From Metellina segmentata (taxonomy: Eukaryota > Arthropoda > Arachnida > Araneae > Tetragnathidae): a stretch of 64,000 nt of DNA. The notes under the pieces were generated by a model. The model was given only the letters and a program-made list of their open reading frames with translations, made no database searches and had not been told where the DNA came from. Shown here in pieces: positions 38,902 to 52,803 of this stretch (position 1 is its first letter; the number at the start of each line of letters is the position of its first letter). The position numbers and the translations under genes are program-made. The stretch is taken from NCBI GenBank assembly GCA_947359465.1, contig CANAIC010000111.1, forward strand, positions 62,001 to 126,000, read 5' to 3'.

Positions 38902-39939
38902 AGACGTTTGATCATAAATACCTAAAAACAAAGTGAGGAATATTTGAAGGCAGTAGGGATTGCTTCGAAAATGGTTAGAAATACACTTGTATGTTAGAGG
39001 GAGCATAGAGAAAAGTTACACATATTTAAGTAAACTATCGAATACTTCAAATTGTATCGAAACTTTACCTCTAAATACGAGTATATTCCTACTCCCTGTT
39101 CGATTCCTGGTCGTGGAGGGCATAAACGTTTTTAATCAGAACAACAAAGGAAAAACATGCCTTTATTTGTTGTACTACAACAATTTATTTATAGTATAGT
39201 AGTGTGGAGACAATGCTCTTAGAAAGAATGAAATTTAAACAGTCCATTCGACAACAGTTGAGTGAACAATAATGGAATACAATAAAAACCATTCAAATGG
39301 CAACCAACAATTGAAATATTTTGAATTGCAAAAGACTGAAATCTATTGATCGGTATAATAACAATCGAACAAGAATGGGAGGATCCGATAACAATGGAAT
39401 CTTTTTCTTATTCGTCCCCCATAACAATATCTTTGAACTGATTTTACAAAAGAGGGATAGTTGTTTCCACAGAACAAAGTGTTCTAACAGTCATTTCAAT
39501 TAATAATAACCCCAAGCATGTTAGCTGTGTTTATCGTTCTCTCTTCTCGTTGCATTCGACGGTTACGCCAACCGGGTACAACAAAACTGTACAAGGTAGT
39601 GTTTGACAATCAAGTTCAAATAGATGTTCTGATATCGCACTTTACTTCCTTTAGGGGTTGGATACTTTCATTTATCATTGGTGAATTTTTGTTGAATGTC
39701 AAAACCCCATTTTACTGGCTGCCTGCGAATAAATATCAAAGGGGGTACTTTTCACAACTATCTCGGACCATTCATACTCCCTATAATTCAATAACATTCC
39801 ATCCAACTTTATTGCCTTCCTAATTACATTTTTTTTCTCACTTATATGTATATTTTGCTAGGATTCATCTATGATAAATTGGAAATGTGTAAAAACACCC
39901 CTCTTTCTTGCAAATAAAAATATAAAAATTAAAGGGGCC

Positions 39940-40059
39940 ATATATATAACACGTTGTGTTCCTAAGTGGTCACTCTCCCAAGTACTGAGCACATCCGAAT
40001 GTGCATATCTTTGGTGATCGAATGAGAACGGGAGAATTGACCATAATATGGCCGTTGGC
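39940..40059 (-). pseudogene. 5S rRNA-like element, copy 35
   Basis: A at 84 and 105; 1,158 bp. Left flank c, right flank r4, with a private A-to-T at 40391. Confidence 0.56.
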
Positions 40060-41098
40060 AGACGTTTGATCATAAATACCTAAAAACAAAGTGAGGAATA
40101 TTTGAAGGCAGTAGGGATTGCTTCGAAAATGGTTAGAAATACACTTGTATGTTAGAGGGAGCATAGAGAAAAGTTACACATATTTAAGTAAACTATCGAA
40201 TACTTCAAATTGTATCGAAACTTTACCTCTAAATACGAGTATATTCCTACTCCCTGTTCGATTCCTGGTCGTGGAGGGCATAAACGTTTTTAATCAGAAC
40301 AACAAAGGAAAAACATGCCTTTATTTGTTGTACTACAACAATTTATTTATAGTATAGTAGTGTGGAGACAATGCTCTTAGAAAGAATGAATTTTAAACAG
40401 TCCATTCGACAACAGTTGAGTGAACAATAATGGAATACAATAAAAACCATTCAAATGGCAACCAACAATTGAAATATTTTGAATTGCAAAAGACTGAAAT
40501 CTATTGATCGGTATAATAACAATCGAACAAGAATGGGAGGATCCGATAACAATGGAATCTTTTTCTTATTCGTCCCCCATAACAATATCTTTGAACTGAT
40601 TTTACAAAAGAGGGATAGTTGTTTCCACAGAACAAAGTGTTCTAACAGTCATTTCAATTAATAATAACCCCAAGCATGTTAGCTGTGTTTATCGTTCTCT
40701 CTTCTCGTTGCATTCGACGGTTACGCCAACCGGGTACAACAAAACTGTACAAGGTAGTGTTTGACAATCAAGTTCAAATAGATGTTCTGATATCGCACTT
40801 TACTTCCTTTAGGGGTTGGATACTTTCATTTATCATTGGTGAATTTTTGTTGAATGTCAAAACCCCATTTTACTGGCTGCCTGCGAATAAATATCAAAGG
40901 GGGTACTTTTCACAACTATCTCGGACCATTCATACTCCCTATAATTCAATAACATTCCATCCAACTTTATTGCCTTCCTAATTACATTTTTTTTCTCACT
41001 TATATGTATATTTTGCTAGGATTCATCTATGATAAATTGGAAATGTGTAAAAACACCCCTCTTTCTTGCAAATAAAAATATAAAAAGTAAAAGTGGCC

Positions 41099-41218
41099 AT
41101 ATATATAACACGTGGTGTTCCTAAGTGGTCACTCTCCCAAGTACTGAGCACATCCGAATGTGCATATCTTTGGTGATCGAATGAGAACGGGAGAATTGAC
41201 CATAATATGGCCGTTGGC
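41099..41218 (-). pseudogene. 5S rRNA-like element, copy 36
   Basis: A at 84, C at 105; 1,159 bp. Left flank c, right flank r4 with TTTACAGTA in place of TTTATAGTA. Confidence 0.57.
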
Positions 41219-42256
41219 AGACGTTTGATCATAAATACCTAAAAACAAAGTGAGGAATATTTGAAGGCAGTAGGGATTGCTTCGAAAATGGTTAGAAATA
41301 CACTTGTATGTTAGAGGGAGCATAGAGAAAAGTTACACATATTTAAGTAAACTATCGAATACTTCAAATTGTATCGAAACTTTACCTCTAAATACGAGTA
41401 TATTCCTACTCCCTGTTCGATTCCTGGTCGTGGAGGGCATAAACGTTTTTAATCAGAACAACAAAGGAAAAACATGCCTTTATTTGTTGTACTACAACAA
41501 TTTATTTACAGTATAGTAGTGTGGAGACAATGCTCTTAGAAAGAATGAAATTTAAACAGTCCATTCGACAACAGTTGAGTGAACAATAATGGAATACAAT
41601 AAAAACCATTCAAATGGCAACCAACAATTGAAATATTTTGAATTGCAAAAGACTGAAATCTATTGATCGGTATAATAACAATCGAACAAGAATGGGAGGA
41701 TCCGATAACAATGGAATCTTTTTCTTATTCGTCCCCCATAACAATATCTTTGAACTGATTTTACAAAAGAGGGATAGTTGTTTCCACAGAACAAAGTGTT
41801 CTAACAGTCATTTCAATTAATAATAACCCCAAGCATGTTAGCTGTGTTTATCGTTCTCTCTTCTCGTTGCATTCGACGGTTACGCTAACCGGGTACAACA
41901 AAACTGTACAAGGTAGTGTTTGACAATCAAGTTCAAATAGATGTTCTGATATCGCACTTTACTTCCTTTAGGGGTTGGATACTTTCATTTATCATTGGTG
42001 AATTTTTGTTGAATGTCAAAACCCCATTTTACTGGCTGCCTGCGAATAAATATCAAAGGGGGTACTTTTCACAACTATCTCGGACCATTCATACTCCCTA
42101 TAATTCAATAACATTCCATCCAACTTTATTGCCTTCCTAATTACATTTTTTTTCTCACTTATATGTATATTTTGCTAGGATTCATCTATGATAAATTGGA
42201 AATGTGTAAAAACACCCCTCTTTCTTGCAAATAAAAATATAAAAATTAAAGGGGCC

Positions 42257-42376
42257 ATATATATAACACGTTGTGTTCCTAAGTGGTCACTCTCCCAAGT
42301 ACTGAGCACATCCGAATGTGCATATCTTTGGTGATCGAATGAGAACGGGAGAATTGACCATAATATGGCCGTTGGC
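42257..42376 (-). pseudogene. 5S rRNA-like element, copy 37
   Basis: A at 84 and 105; 1,158 bp. Left flank c with CGCTAACC, right flank r4 with TTTACAGTA. Confidence 0.56.
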
Positions 42377-43414
42377 AGACGTTTGATCATAAATACCTAA
42401 AAACAAAGTGAGGAATATTTGAAGGCAGTAGGGATTGCTTCGAAAATGGTTAGAAATACACTTGTATGTTAGAGGGAGCATAGAGAAAAGTTACACATAT
42501 TTAAGTAAACTATCGAATACTTCAAATTGTATCGAAACTTTACCTCTAAATACGAGTATATTCCTACTCCCTGTTCGATTCCTGGTCGTGGAGGGCATAA
42601 ACGTTTTTAATCAGAACAACAAAGGAAAAACATGCCTTTATTTGTTGTACTACAACAATTTATTTACAGTATAGTAGTGTGGAGACAATGCTCTTAGAAA
42701 GAATGAAATTTAAACAGTCCATTCGACAACAGTTGAGTGAACAATAATGGAATACAATAAAAACCATTCAAATGGCAACCAACAATTGAAATATTTTGAA
42801 TTGCAAAAGACTGAAATCTATTGATCGGTATAATAACAATCGAACAAGAATGGGAGGATCCGATAACAATGGAATCTTTTTCTTATTCGTCCCCCATAAC
42901 AATATCTTTGAACTGATTTTACAAAAGAGGGATAGTTGTTTCCACAGAACAAAGTGTTCTAACAGTCATTTCAATTAATAATAACCCCAAGCATGTTAGC
43001 TGTGTTTATCGTTCTCTCTTCTCGTTGCATTCGACGGTTACGCTAACCGGGTACAACAAAACTGTACAAGGTAGTGTTTGACAATCAAGTTCAAATAGAT
43101 GTTCTGATATCGCACTTTACTTCCTTTAGGGGTTGGATACTTTCATTTATCATTGGTGAATTTTTGTTGAATGTCAAAACCCCATTTTACTGGCTGCCTG
43201 CGAATAAATATCAAAGGGGGTACTTTTCACAACTATCTCGGACCATTCATACTCCCTATAATTCAATAACATTCCATCCAACTTTATTGCCTTCCTAATT
43301 ACATTTTTTTTCTCACTTATATGTATATTTTGCTAGGATTCATCTATGATAAATTGGAAATGTGTAAAAACACCCCTCTTTCTTGCAAATAAAAATATAA
43401 AAATTAAAGGGGCC

Positions 43415-43534
43415 ATATATATAACACGTTGTGTTCCTAAGTGGTCACTCTCCCAAGTACTGAGCACATCCGAATGTGCATATCTTTGGTGATCGAATGA
43501 GAACGGGAGAATTGACCATAATATGGCCGTTGGC
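43415..43534 (-). pseudogene. 5S rRNA-like element, copy 38
   Basis: A at 84 and 105; 1,158 bp. Left flank c with CGCTAACC, right flank r5, as copies 29 and 31. Confidence 0.56.
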
Positions 43535-44572
43535 AGACGTTTGATCATAAATACCTAAAAACAAAGTGAGGAATATTTGAAGGCAGTAGGGATTGCTTCG
43601 AAAATGGTTAGAAATACACTTGTATGTTAGAGGGAGCATAGAGAAAAGTTACACATATTTAAGTAAACTATCGAATACTTCAAATTGTATCGAAACTTTA
43701 CCTCTAAATACGAGTATATTCCTACTCCCTGTTCGATTCCTGGTCGTGGAGGGCATAAACGTTGTTAATCAGAACAACAAAGGAAAAACATGCCTTTATT
43801 TGTTGTACTACAACAATTTATTTATAGTATAGTAGTGTGGAGACAATGCTCTTAGAAAGAATGAAATTTAAACAGTCCATTCGACAACAGTTGAGTGAAC
43901 AATAATGGAATACAATAAAAACCATTCAAATGGCAACCAACAATTGAAATCTTTTGAATTGCAAAAGACTGAAATCTATTGATCGGTATAATAACAATCG
44001 AACAAGAATGGGAGGATCCGAAAACAATGGAATCTTTTTCTTATTCTTCCCCCATAACAATATCTTTGAACTGATTTTACAAAAGAGGGATAGTTGTTTC
44101 CACAGAACAAAGTGTTCTAACAGTCATTTCAATTAATAATAACCCCAAGCATGTTAGCTGTGTTTATCGTTCTCTCTTCTCGTTGCATTCGACGGTTACG
44201 CCAACCGGGTACAACAAAACTGTACAAGGTAGTGTTTGACAATCAAGTTCAAATAGATGTTCTGATATCGCACTTTACTTCCTTTAGGGGTTGCATACTT
44301 TGATTTATCATTGGTGAATTTTTGTTGAATGTCAAAACCCCATTTTACTGGCTGCCTGCGAATAAATATCAAAGGGGGTACTTTTCACAACTATCTCGGA
44401 CCATTCATACTCCCTATAATTCAATAACATTCCATCCAACTTTATTGCCTTCCTAATTACATTTTTTTTCTCACTTATATGTATATTTTGCTAGGATTCA
44501 TCTATGATAAATTGGAAATGTGTAAAAACACCCCTCTTTCTTGCAAATAAAAATATAAAAATTAAAGGGGCC

Positions 44573-44692
44573 ATATATATAACACGTTGTGTTCCTAAGT
44601 GGTCACTCTCCCAAGTACTGAGCACATCCGAATGTGCATATCTTTGGTGATCGAATGAGAACGGGAGAATTGACCATAATATGGCCGTTGGC
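44573..44692 (-). pseudogene. 5S rRNA-like element, copy 39
   Basis: A at 84 and 105; 1,158 bp. First type e left flank (CGTTGC with GCATACTTTG), right flank r5. Confidence 0.56.
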
Positions 44693-45730
44693 AGACGTTT
44701 GATCATAAATACCTAAAAACAAAGTGAGGAATATTTGAAGGCAGTAGGGATTGCTTCGAAAATGGTTAGAAATACACTTGTATGTTAGAGGGAGCATAGA
44801 GAAAAGTTACACATATTTAAGTAAACTATCGAATACTTCAAATTGTATCGAAACTTTACCTCTAAATACGAGTATATTCCTACTCCCTGTTCGATTCCTG
44901 GTCGTGGAGGGCATAAACGTTGTTAATCAGAACAACAAAGGAAAAACATGCCTTTATTTGTTGTACTACAACAATTTATTTATAGTATAGTAGTGTGGAG
45001 ACAATGCTCTTAGAAAGAATGAAATTTAAACAGTCCATTCGACAACAGTTGAGTGAACAATAATGGAATACAATAAAAACCATTCAAATGGCAACCAACA
45101 ATTGAAATCTTTTGAATTGCAAAAGACTGAAATCTATTGATCGGTATAATAACAATCGAACAAGAATGGGAGGATCCGAAAACAATGGAATCTTTTTCTT
45201 ATTCTTCCCCCATAACAATATCTTTGAACTGATTTTACAAAAGAGGGATAGTTGTTTCCACAGAACAAAGTGTTCTAACAGTCATTTCAATTAATAATAA
45301 CCCCAAGCATGTTAGCTGTGTTTATCGTTCTCTCTTCTCGTTGCATTCGACGGTTACGCCAACCGGGTACAACAAAACTGTACAAGGTAGTGTTTGACAA
45401 TCAAGTTCAAATAGATGTTCTGATATCGCACTTTACTTCCTTTAGGGGTTGCATACTTTGATTTATCATTGGTGAATTTTTGTTGAATGTCAAAACCCCA
45501 TTTTACTGGCTGCCTGCGAATAAATATCAAAGGGGGTACTTTTCACAACTATCTCGGACCATTCATACTCCCTATAATTCAATAACATTCCATCCAACTT
45601 TATTGCCTTCCTAATTACATTTTTTTTCTCACTTATATGTATATTTTGCTAGGATTCATCTATGATAAATTGGAAATGTGTAAAAACACCCCTCTTTCTT
45701 GCAAATAAAAATATAAAAATTAAAGGGGCC

Positions 45731-45850
45731 ATATATATAACACGTTGTGTTCCTAAGTGGTCACTCTCCCAAGTACTGAGCACATCCGAATGTGCATATC
45801 TTTGGTGATCGAATGAGAACGGGAGAATTGACCATAATATGGCCGTTGGC
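45731..45850 (-). pseudogene. 5S rRNA-like element, copy 40
   Basis: A at 84 and 105; 1,158 bp. Flanks e and r5, as copy 39. Confidence 0.56.
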
Positions 45851-46889
45851 AGACGTTTGATCATAAATACCTAAAAACAAAGTGAGGAATATTTGAAGGC
45901 AGTAGGGATTGCTTCGAAAATGGTTAGAAATACACTTGTATGTTAGAGGGAGCATAGAGAAAAGTTACACATATTTAAGTAAACTATCGAATACTTCAAA
46001 TTGTATCGAAACTTTACCTCTAAATACGAGTATATTCCTACTCCCTGTTCGATTCCTGGTCGTGGAGGGCATAAACGTTGTTAATCAGAACAACAAAGGA
46101 AAAACATGCCTTTATTTGTTGTACTACAACAATTTATTTATAGTATAGTAGTGTGGAGACAATGCTCTTAGAAAGAATGAAATTTAAACAGTCCATTCGA
46201 CAACAGTTGAGTGAACAATAATGGAATACAATAAAAACCATTCAAATGGCAACCAACAATTGAAATCTTTTGAATTGCAAAAGACTGAAATCTATTGATC
46301 GGTATAATAACAATCGAACAAGAATGGGAGGATCCGAAAACAATGGAATCTTTTTCTTATTCTTCCCCCATAACAATATCTTTGAACTGATTTTACAAAA
46401 GAGGGATAGTTGTTTCCACAGAACAAAGTGTTCTAACAGTCATTTCAATTAATAATAACCCCAAGCATGTTAGCTGTGTTTATCGTTCTCTCTTCTCGTT
46501 GCATTCGACGGTTACGCCAACCGGGTACAACAAAACTGTACAAGGTAGTGTTTGACAATCAAGTTCAAATAGATGTTCTGATATCGCACTTTACTTCCTT
46601 TAGGGGTTGGATACTTTGATTTATCATTGGTGAATTTTTGTTGAATGTCAAAACCCCATTTTACTGGCTGCCTGCGAATAAATATCAAAGGGGGTACTTT
46701 TCACAACTATCTCGGACCATTCATACTCCCTATAATTCAATAACATTCCATCCAACTTTATTGCCTTCCTAATTACATTTTTCTTCTCACTTATATGTAT
46801 ATTTTGCTAGGATTCATCTATGATAAATTGGAAATGTGTAAAAACACCCCTCTTTCTTGCAAATAAAAATATAAAAAGTAAAAGTGGCC

Positions 46890-47009
46890 ATATATATAAC
46901 ACGTGGTGTTCCTAAGTGGTCACTCTCCCAAGTACTGAGCACATCCGAATGTGCATATCTTTGGTGATCGAATGAGAACGGGAGAATTGACCATAATATG
47001 GCCGTTGGC
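46890..47009 (-). pseudogene. 5S rRNA-like element, copy 41
   Basis: A at 84, C at 105. Left flank a, right flank r5, as copy 27 without its private change. Confidence 0.57.
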
Positions 47010-48047
47010 AGACGTTTGATCATAAATACCTAAAAACAAAGTGAGGAATATTTGAAGGCAGTAGGGATTGCTTCGAAAATGGTTAGAAATACACTTGTAT
47101 GTTAGAGGGAGCATAGAGAAAAGTTACACATATTTAAGTAAACTATCGAATACTTCAAATTGTATCGAAACTTTACCTCTAAATACGAGTATATTCCTAC
47201 TCCCTGTTCGATTCCTGGTCGTGGAGGGCATAAACGTTGTTAATCAGAACAACAAAGGAAAAACATGCCTTTATTTGTTGTACTACAACAATTTATTTAT
47301 AGTATAGTAGTGTGGAGACAATGCTCTTAGAAAGAATGAAATTTAAACAGTCCATTCGACAACAGTTGAGTGAACAATAATGGAATACAATAAAAACCAT
47401 TCAAATGGCAACCAACAATTGAAATCTTTTGAATTGCAAAAGACTGAAATCTATTGATCGGTATAATAACAATCGAACAAGAATGGGAGGATCCGAAAAC
47501 AATGGAATCTTTTTCTTATTCTTCCCCCATAACAATATCTTTGAACTGATTTTACAAAAGAGGGATAGTTGTTTCCACAGAACAAAGTGTTCTAACAGTC
47601 ATTTCAATTAATAATAACCCCAAGCATGTTAGCTGTGTTTATCGTTCTCTCTTCTCGTTGCATTCGACGGTTACGCCAACCGGGTACAACAAAACTGTAC
47701 AAGGTAGTGTTTGACAATCAAGTTCAAATAGATGTTCTGATATCGCACTTTACTTCCTTTAGGGGTTGCATACTTTGATTTATCATTGGTGAATTTTTGT
47801 TGAATGTCAAAACCCCATTTTACTGGCTGCCTGCGAATAAATATCAAAGGGGGTACTTTTCACAACTATCTCGGACCATTCATACTCCCTATAATTCAAT
47901 AACATTCCATCCAACTTTATTGCCTTCCTAATTACATTTTTTTTCTCACTTATATGTATATTTTGCTAGGATTCATCTATGATAAATTGGAAATGTGTAA
48001 AAACACCCCTCTTTCTTGCAAATAAAAATATAAAAATTAAAGGGGCC

Positions 48048-48167
48048 ATATATATAACACGTTGTGTTCCTAAGTGGTCACTCTCCCAAGTACTGAGCAC
48101 ATCCGAATGTGCATATCTTTGGTGATCGAATGAGAACGGGAGAATTGACCATAATATGGCCGTTGGC
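48048..48167 (-). pseudogene. 5S rRNA-like element, copy 42
   Basis: A at 84 and 105; last of the nine copies with this change and deletion. Flanks e and r5. Confidence 0.56.
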
Positions 48168-49206
48168 AGACGTTTGATCATAAATACCTAAAAACAAAGT
48201 GAGGAATATTTGAAGGCAGTAGGGATTGCTTCGAAAATGGTTAGAAATACACTTGTATGTTAGAGGGAGCATAGAGAAAAGTTACACATATTTAAGTAAA
48301 CTATCGAATACTTCAAATTGTATCGAAACTTTACCTCTAAATACGAGTATATTCCTACTCCCTGTTCGATTCCTGGTCGTGGAGGGCATAAACGTTGTTA
48401 ATCAGAACAACAAAGGAAAAACATGCCTTTATTTGTTGTACTACAACAATTTATTTATAGTATAGTAGTGTGGAGACAATGCTCTTAGAAAGAATGAAAT
48501 TTAAACAGTCCATTCGACAACAGTTGAGTGAACAATAATGGAATACAATAAAAACCATTCAAATGGCAACCAACAATTGAAATCTTTTGAATTGCAAAAG
48601 ACTGAAATCTATTGATCGGTATAATAACAATCGAACAAGAATGGGAGGATCCGAAAACAATGGAATCTTTTTCTTATTCTTCCCCCATAACAATATCTTT
48701 GAACTGATTTTACAAAAGAGGGATAGTTGTTTCCACAGAACAAAGTGTTCTAACAGTCATTTCAATTAATAATAACCCCAAGCATGTTAGCTGTGTTTAT
48801 CGTTCTCTCTTCTCGTTGCATTCGACGGTTACGCCAACCGGGTACAACAAAACTGTACAAGGTAGTGTTTGACAATCAAGTTCAAATAGATGTTCTGATA
48901 TCGCACTTTACTTCCTTTAGGGGTTGGATACTTTGATTTATCATTGGTGAATTTTTGTTGAATGTCAAAACCCCATTTTACTGGCTGCCTGCGAATAAAT
49001 ATCAAAGGGGGTACTTTTCACAACTATCTCGGACCATTCATACTCCCTATAATTCAATAACATTCCATCCAACTTTATTGCCTTCCTAATTACATTTTTC
49101 TTCTCACTTATATGTATATTTTGCTAGGATTCATCTATGATAAATTGGAAATGTGTAAAAACACCCCTCTTTCTTGCAAATAAAAATATAAAAAGTAAAA
49201 GTGGCC

Positions 49207-49326
49207 ATATATATAACACGTGGTGTTCCTAAGTGGTCACTCTCCCAAGTACTGAGCACATCCGAATGTGCATATCTTTGGTGATCGAATGAGAACGGGA
49301 GAATTGACCATAATATGGCCGTTGGC
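49207..49326 (-). pseudogene. 5S rRNA-like element, copy 43
   Basis: A at 84, C at 105. Flanks a and r4, as copies 30 and 34; last type a and last r4 in the window. Confidence 0.57.
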
Positions 49327-50365
49327 AGACGTTTGATCATAAATACCTAAAAACAAAGTGAGGAATATTTGAAGGCAGTAGGGATTGCTTCGAAAATGGT
49401 TAGAAATACACTTGTATGTTAGAGGGAGCATAGAGAAAAGTTACACATATTTAAGTAAACTATCGAATACTTCAAATTGTATCGAAACTTTACCTCTAAA
49501 TACGAGTATATTCCTACTCCCTGTTCGATTCCTGGTCGTGGAGGGCATAAACGTTTTTAATCAGAACAACAAAGGAAAAACATGCCTTTATTTGTTGTAC
49601 TACAACAATTTATTTATAGTATAGTAGTGTGGAGACAATGCTCTTAGAAAGAATGAAATTTAAACAGTCCATTCGACAACAGTTGAGTGAACAATAATGG
49701 AATACAATAAAAACCATTCAAATGGCAACCAACAATTGAAATATTTTGAATTGCAAAAGACTGAAATCTATTGATCGGTATAATAACAATCGAACAAGAA
49801 TGGGAGGATCCGATAACAATGGAATCTTTTTCTTATTCGTCCCCCATAACAATATCTTTGAACTGATTTTACAAAAGAGGGATAGTTGTTTCCACAGAAC
49901 AAAGTGTTCTAACAGTCATTTCAATTAATAATAACCCCAAGCATGTTAGCTGTGTTTATCGTTCTCTCTTCTCGTTGCATTCGACGGTTACGCCAACCGG
50001 GTACAACAAAACTGTACAAGGTAGTGTTTGACAATCAAGTTCAAATAGATGTTCTGATATCGCACTTTACTTCCTTTAGGGGTTGGATACTTTCATTTAT
50101 CATTGGTGAATTTTTGTTGAATGTCAAAACCCCATTTTACTGGCTGCCTGCGAATAAATATCAAAGGGGGTACTTTTCACAACTATCTCGGACCATTCAT
50201 ACTCCCTATAATTCAATAACATTCCATCCAACTTTATTGCCTTCCTAATTACATTTTTTTTCTCACTTATATGTATATTTTGCTAGGATTCATCTATGAT
50301 AAATTGGAAATGTGTAAAAACACCCCTCTTTCTTGCAAATAAAAATATAAAAAGTAAAAGTGGCC

Positions 50366-50485
50366 ATATATATAACACGTGGTGTTCCTAAGTGGTCACT
50401 CTCCCAAGTACTGAGCACATCCGAATGTGCATATCTTTGGTGATCGAATGAGAACGGGAGAATTGACCATAATATGGCCGTTGGC
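50366..50485 (-). pseudogene. 5S rRNA-like element, copy 44
   Basis: A at 84, C at 105. Left flank c, right flank r1 with TTTACAGTA; followed by a type d monomer. Confidence 0.57.
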
Positions 50486-51524
50486 AGACGTTTGATCATA
50501 AATACCTAAAAACAAAGTGAGGAATATTTGAAGGCAGTAGGGATTGCTTCGAAAATGGTTAGAAATACACTTGTATGTTAGAGGGAGCATAGAGAAAAGT
50601 TACACATATTTAAGTAAACTATCGAATACTTCAAATTGTATCGAAACTTTACCTCTAAATACGAGTATATTCCTACTCCCTGTTCGATTCCTGGTCGTGG
50701 AGGGCATAAACGTTGTTAATCAGAACAACAAAGGAAAAACATGCCTTTATTTGTTGTACTACAACAATTTATTTACAGTATAGTAGTGTGGAGACAATGC
50801 TCTTAGAAAGAATGAAATTTAAACAGTCCATTCGACAACAGTTGAGTGAACAATAATGGAATACAATAAAAACCATTCAAATGGCAACCAACAATTGAAA
50901 TCTTTTGAATTGCAAAAGACTGAAATCTATTGATCGGTATAATAACAATCGAACAAGAATGGGAGGATCCGATAACAATGGAATCTTTTTCTTATTCTTC
51001 CCCCATAACAATATCTTTGAACTGATTTTACAAAAGAGGGATAGTTGTTTCCACAGAACAAAGTGTTCTAACAGTCATTTCAATTAATAATAACCCCAAG
51101 CATGTTAGCTGTGTTTATCGTTCTCTCTTCTCGTCGTATTCGACGGTTACGCCAACCGGGTACAACAAAACTGTACAAGGTAGTGTTTGACAATCAAGTT
51201 CAAATAGATGTTCTGATATCGCACTTTACTTCCTTTAGGGGTTGCATACTTTGATTTATCATTGGTGAATTTTTGTTGAATGTCAAAACCCCATTTTACT
51301 GGCTGCCTGCGAATAAATATCAAAGGGGGTACTTTTCACAACTATCTCGGACCATTCATACTCCCTATAATTCAATAACATTCCATCCAACTTTATTGCC
51401 TTCCTAGTTACATTTTTTTTCTCACTTATATGTATATTTTGCTAGGATTCATCTATGATAAATTGGAAATGTGTAAAAACACCCCTCTTTCTTGCAAATA
51501 AAAATATAAAAAGTAAAAGTGGCC

Positions 51525-51644
51525 ATATATATAACACGTGGTGTTCCTAAGTGGTCACTCTCCCAAGTACTGAGCACATCCGAATGTGCATATCTTTGGT
51601 GATCGAATGAGAACGGGAGAATTGACCATAATATGGCCGTTGGC
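51525..51644 (-). pseudogene. 5S rRNA-like element, copy 45
   Basis: A at 84. First type d left flank (CGTCGTATTCG), private A-to-G at 51407 (CTAGTTAC), right flank r3, the only r3 outside domain 1. Confidence 0.57.
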
Positions 51645-52683
51645 AGACGTTTGATCATAAATACCTAAAAACAAAGTGAGGAATATTTGAAGGCAGTAGG
51701 GATTGCTTCGAAAATGGTTAGAAATACACTTGTATGTTAGAGGGAGCATAGAGAAAAGTTACACATATTTAAGTAAACTATCGAATACTTCAAATTGTAT
51801 CGAAACTTTACCTCTAAATACGAGTATATTCCTACTCCCTGTTCGATTCCTGTTCGTGGAGGGCATAAACGTTTTTAATCAGAACAACAAAGGAAAAACA
51901 TGCCTTTATTTGTTGTACTACAACAATTTATTTATAGTATAGTAGTGTGGAGACAATGCTCTTAGAAAGAATGAAATTTAAACAGTCCATTCGACAACAG
52001 TTGAGTGAACAATAATGGAATACAATAAAAACCATTCAAATGGCAACCAACAATTGAAATCTTTTGAATTGCAAAAGACTGAAATCTATTGATCGGTATA
52101 ATAACAATCGAACAAGAATGGGAGGATCCGATAACAATGGAATCTTTTTCTTATTCTTCCCCCATAACAATATCTTTGAACTGATTTTACAAAAGAGGGA
52201 TAGTTGTTTCCACAGAACAAAGTGTTCTAACAGTCATTTCAATTAATAATAACCCCAAGCATGTTAGCTGTGTTTATCGTTCTCTCTTCTCGTCGTATTC
52301 GACGGTTACGCCAACCGGGTACAACAAAACTGTACAAGGTAGTGTTTGACAATCAAGTTCAAATAGATGTTCTGATATCGCACTTTACTTCCTTTAGGGG
52401 TTGCATACTTTGATTTATCATTGGTGAATTTTTGTTGAATGTCAAAACCCCATTTTACTGGCTGCCTGCGAATAAATATCAAAGGGGGTACTTTTCACAA
52501 CTATCTCGGACCATTCATACTCCCTATAATTCAATAACATTCCATCCAACTTTATTGCCTTCCTAATTACATTTTTTTTCTCACTTATATGTATATTTTG
52601 CTAGGATTCATCTATGATAAATTGGAAATGTGTAAAAACACCCCTCTTTCTTGCAAATAAAAATATAAAAAGTAAAAGTGGCC

Positions 52684-52803
52684 ATATATATAACACGTGG
52701 TGTTCCTAAGTGGTCACTCTCCCAAGTACTGAGCACATCCGAATGTGCATATCTTTGGTGATCGAATGAGAACGGGAGAATTGACCATAATATGGCCGTT
52801 GGC
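52684..52803 (-). pseudogene. 5S rRNA-like element, copy 46
   Basis: A at 84. Flanks d and r1. Confidence 0.57.

Larger units (their letters stand above)
31294..50987. repeat. Array domain 2: copies 28-44, with the 1,158-bp variants
   Basis: Nine copies here (29, 31, 32, 35, 37-40, 42) share a linked set: ATTAAAGGGGCC in place of AGTAAAAGTGGCC (net loss of one base) and CGTTGTG in place of CGTGGTG, which changes 5S position 105. The r4 flank occurs only here, and r5 occurs only here and in copy 27 next door. Copies 29, 31, 37 and 38 also have CGCTAACC in place of CGCCAACC. Copies 30, 34, 41 and 43 have type a left flanks. Confidence 0.85.
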
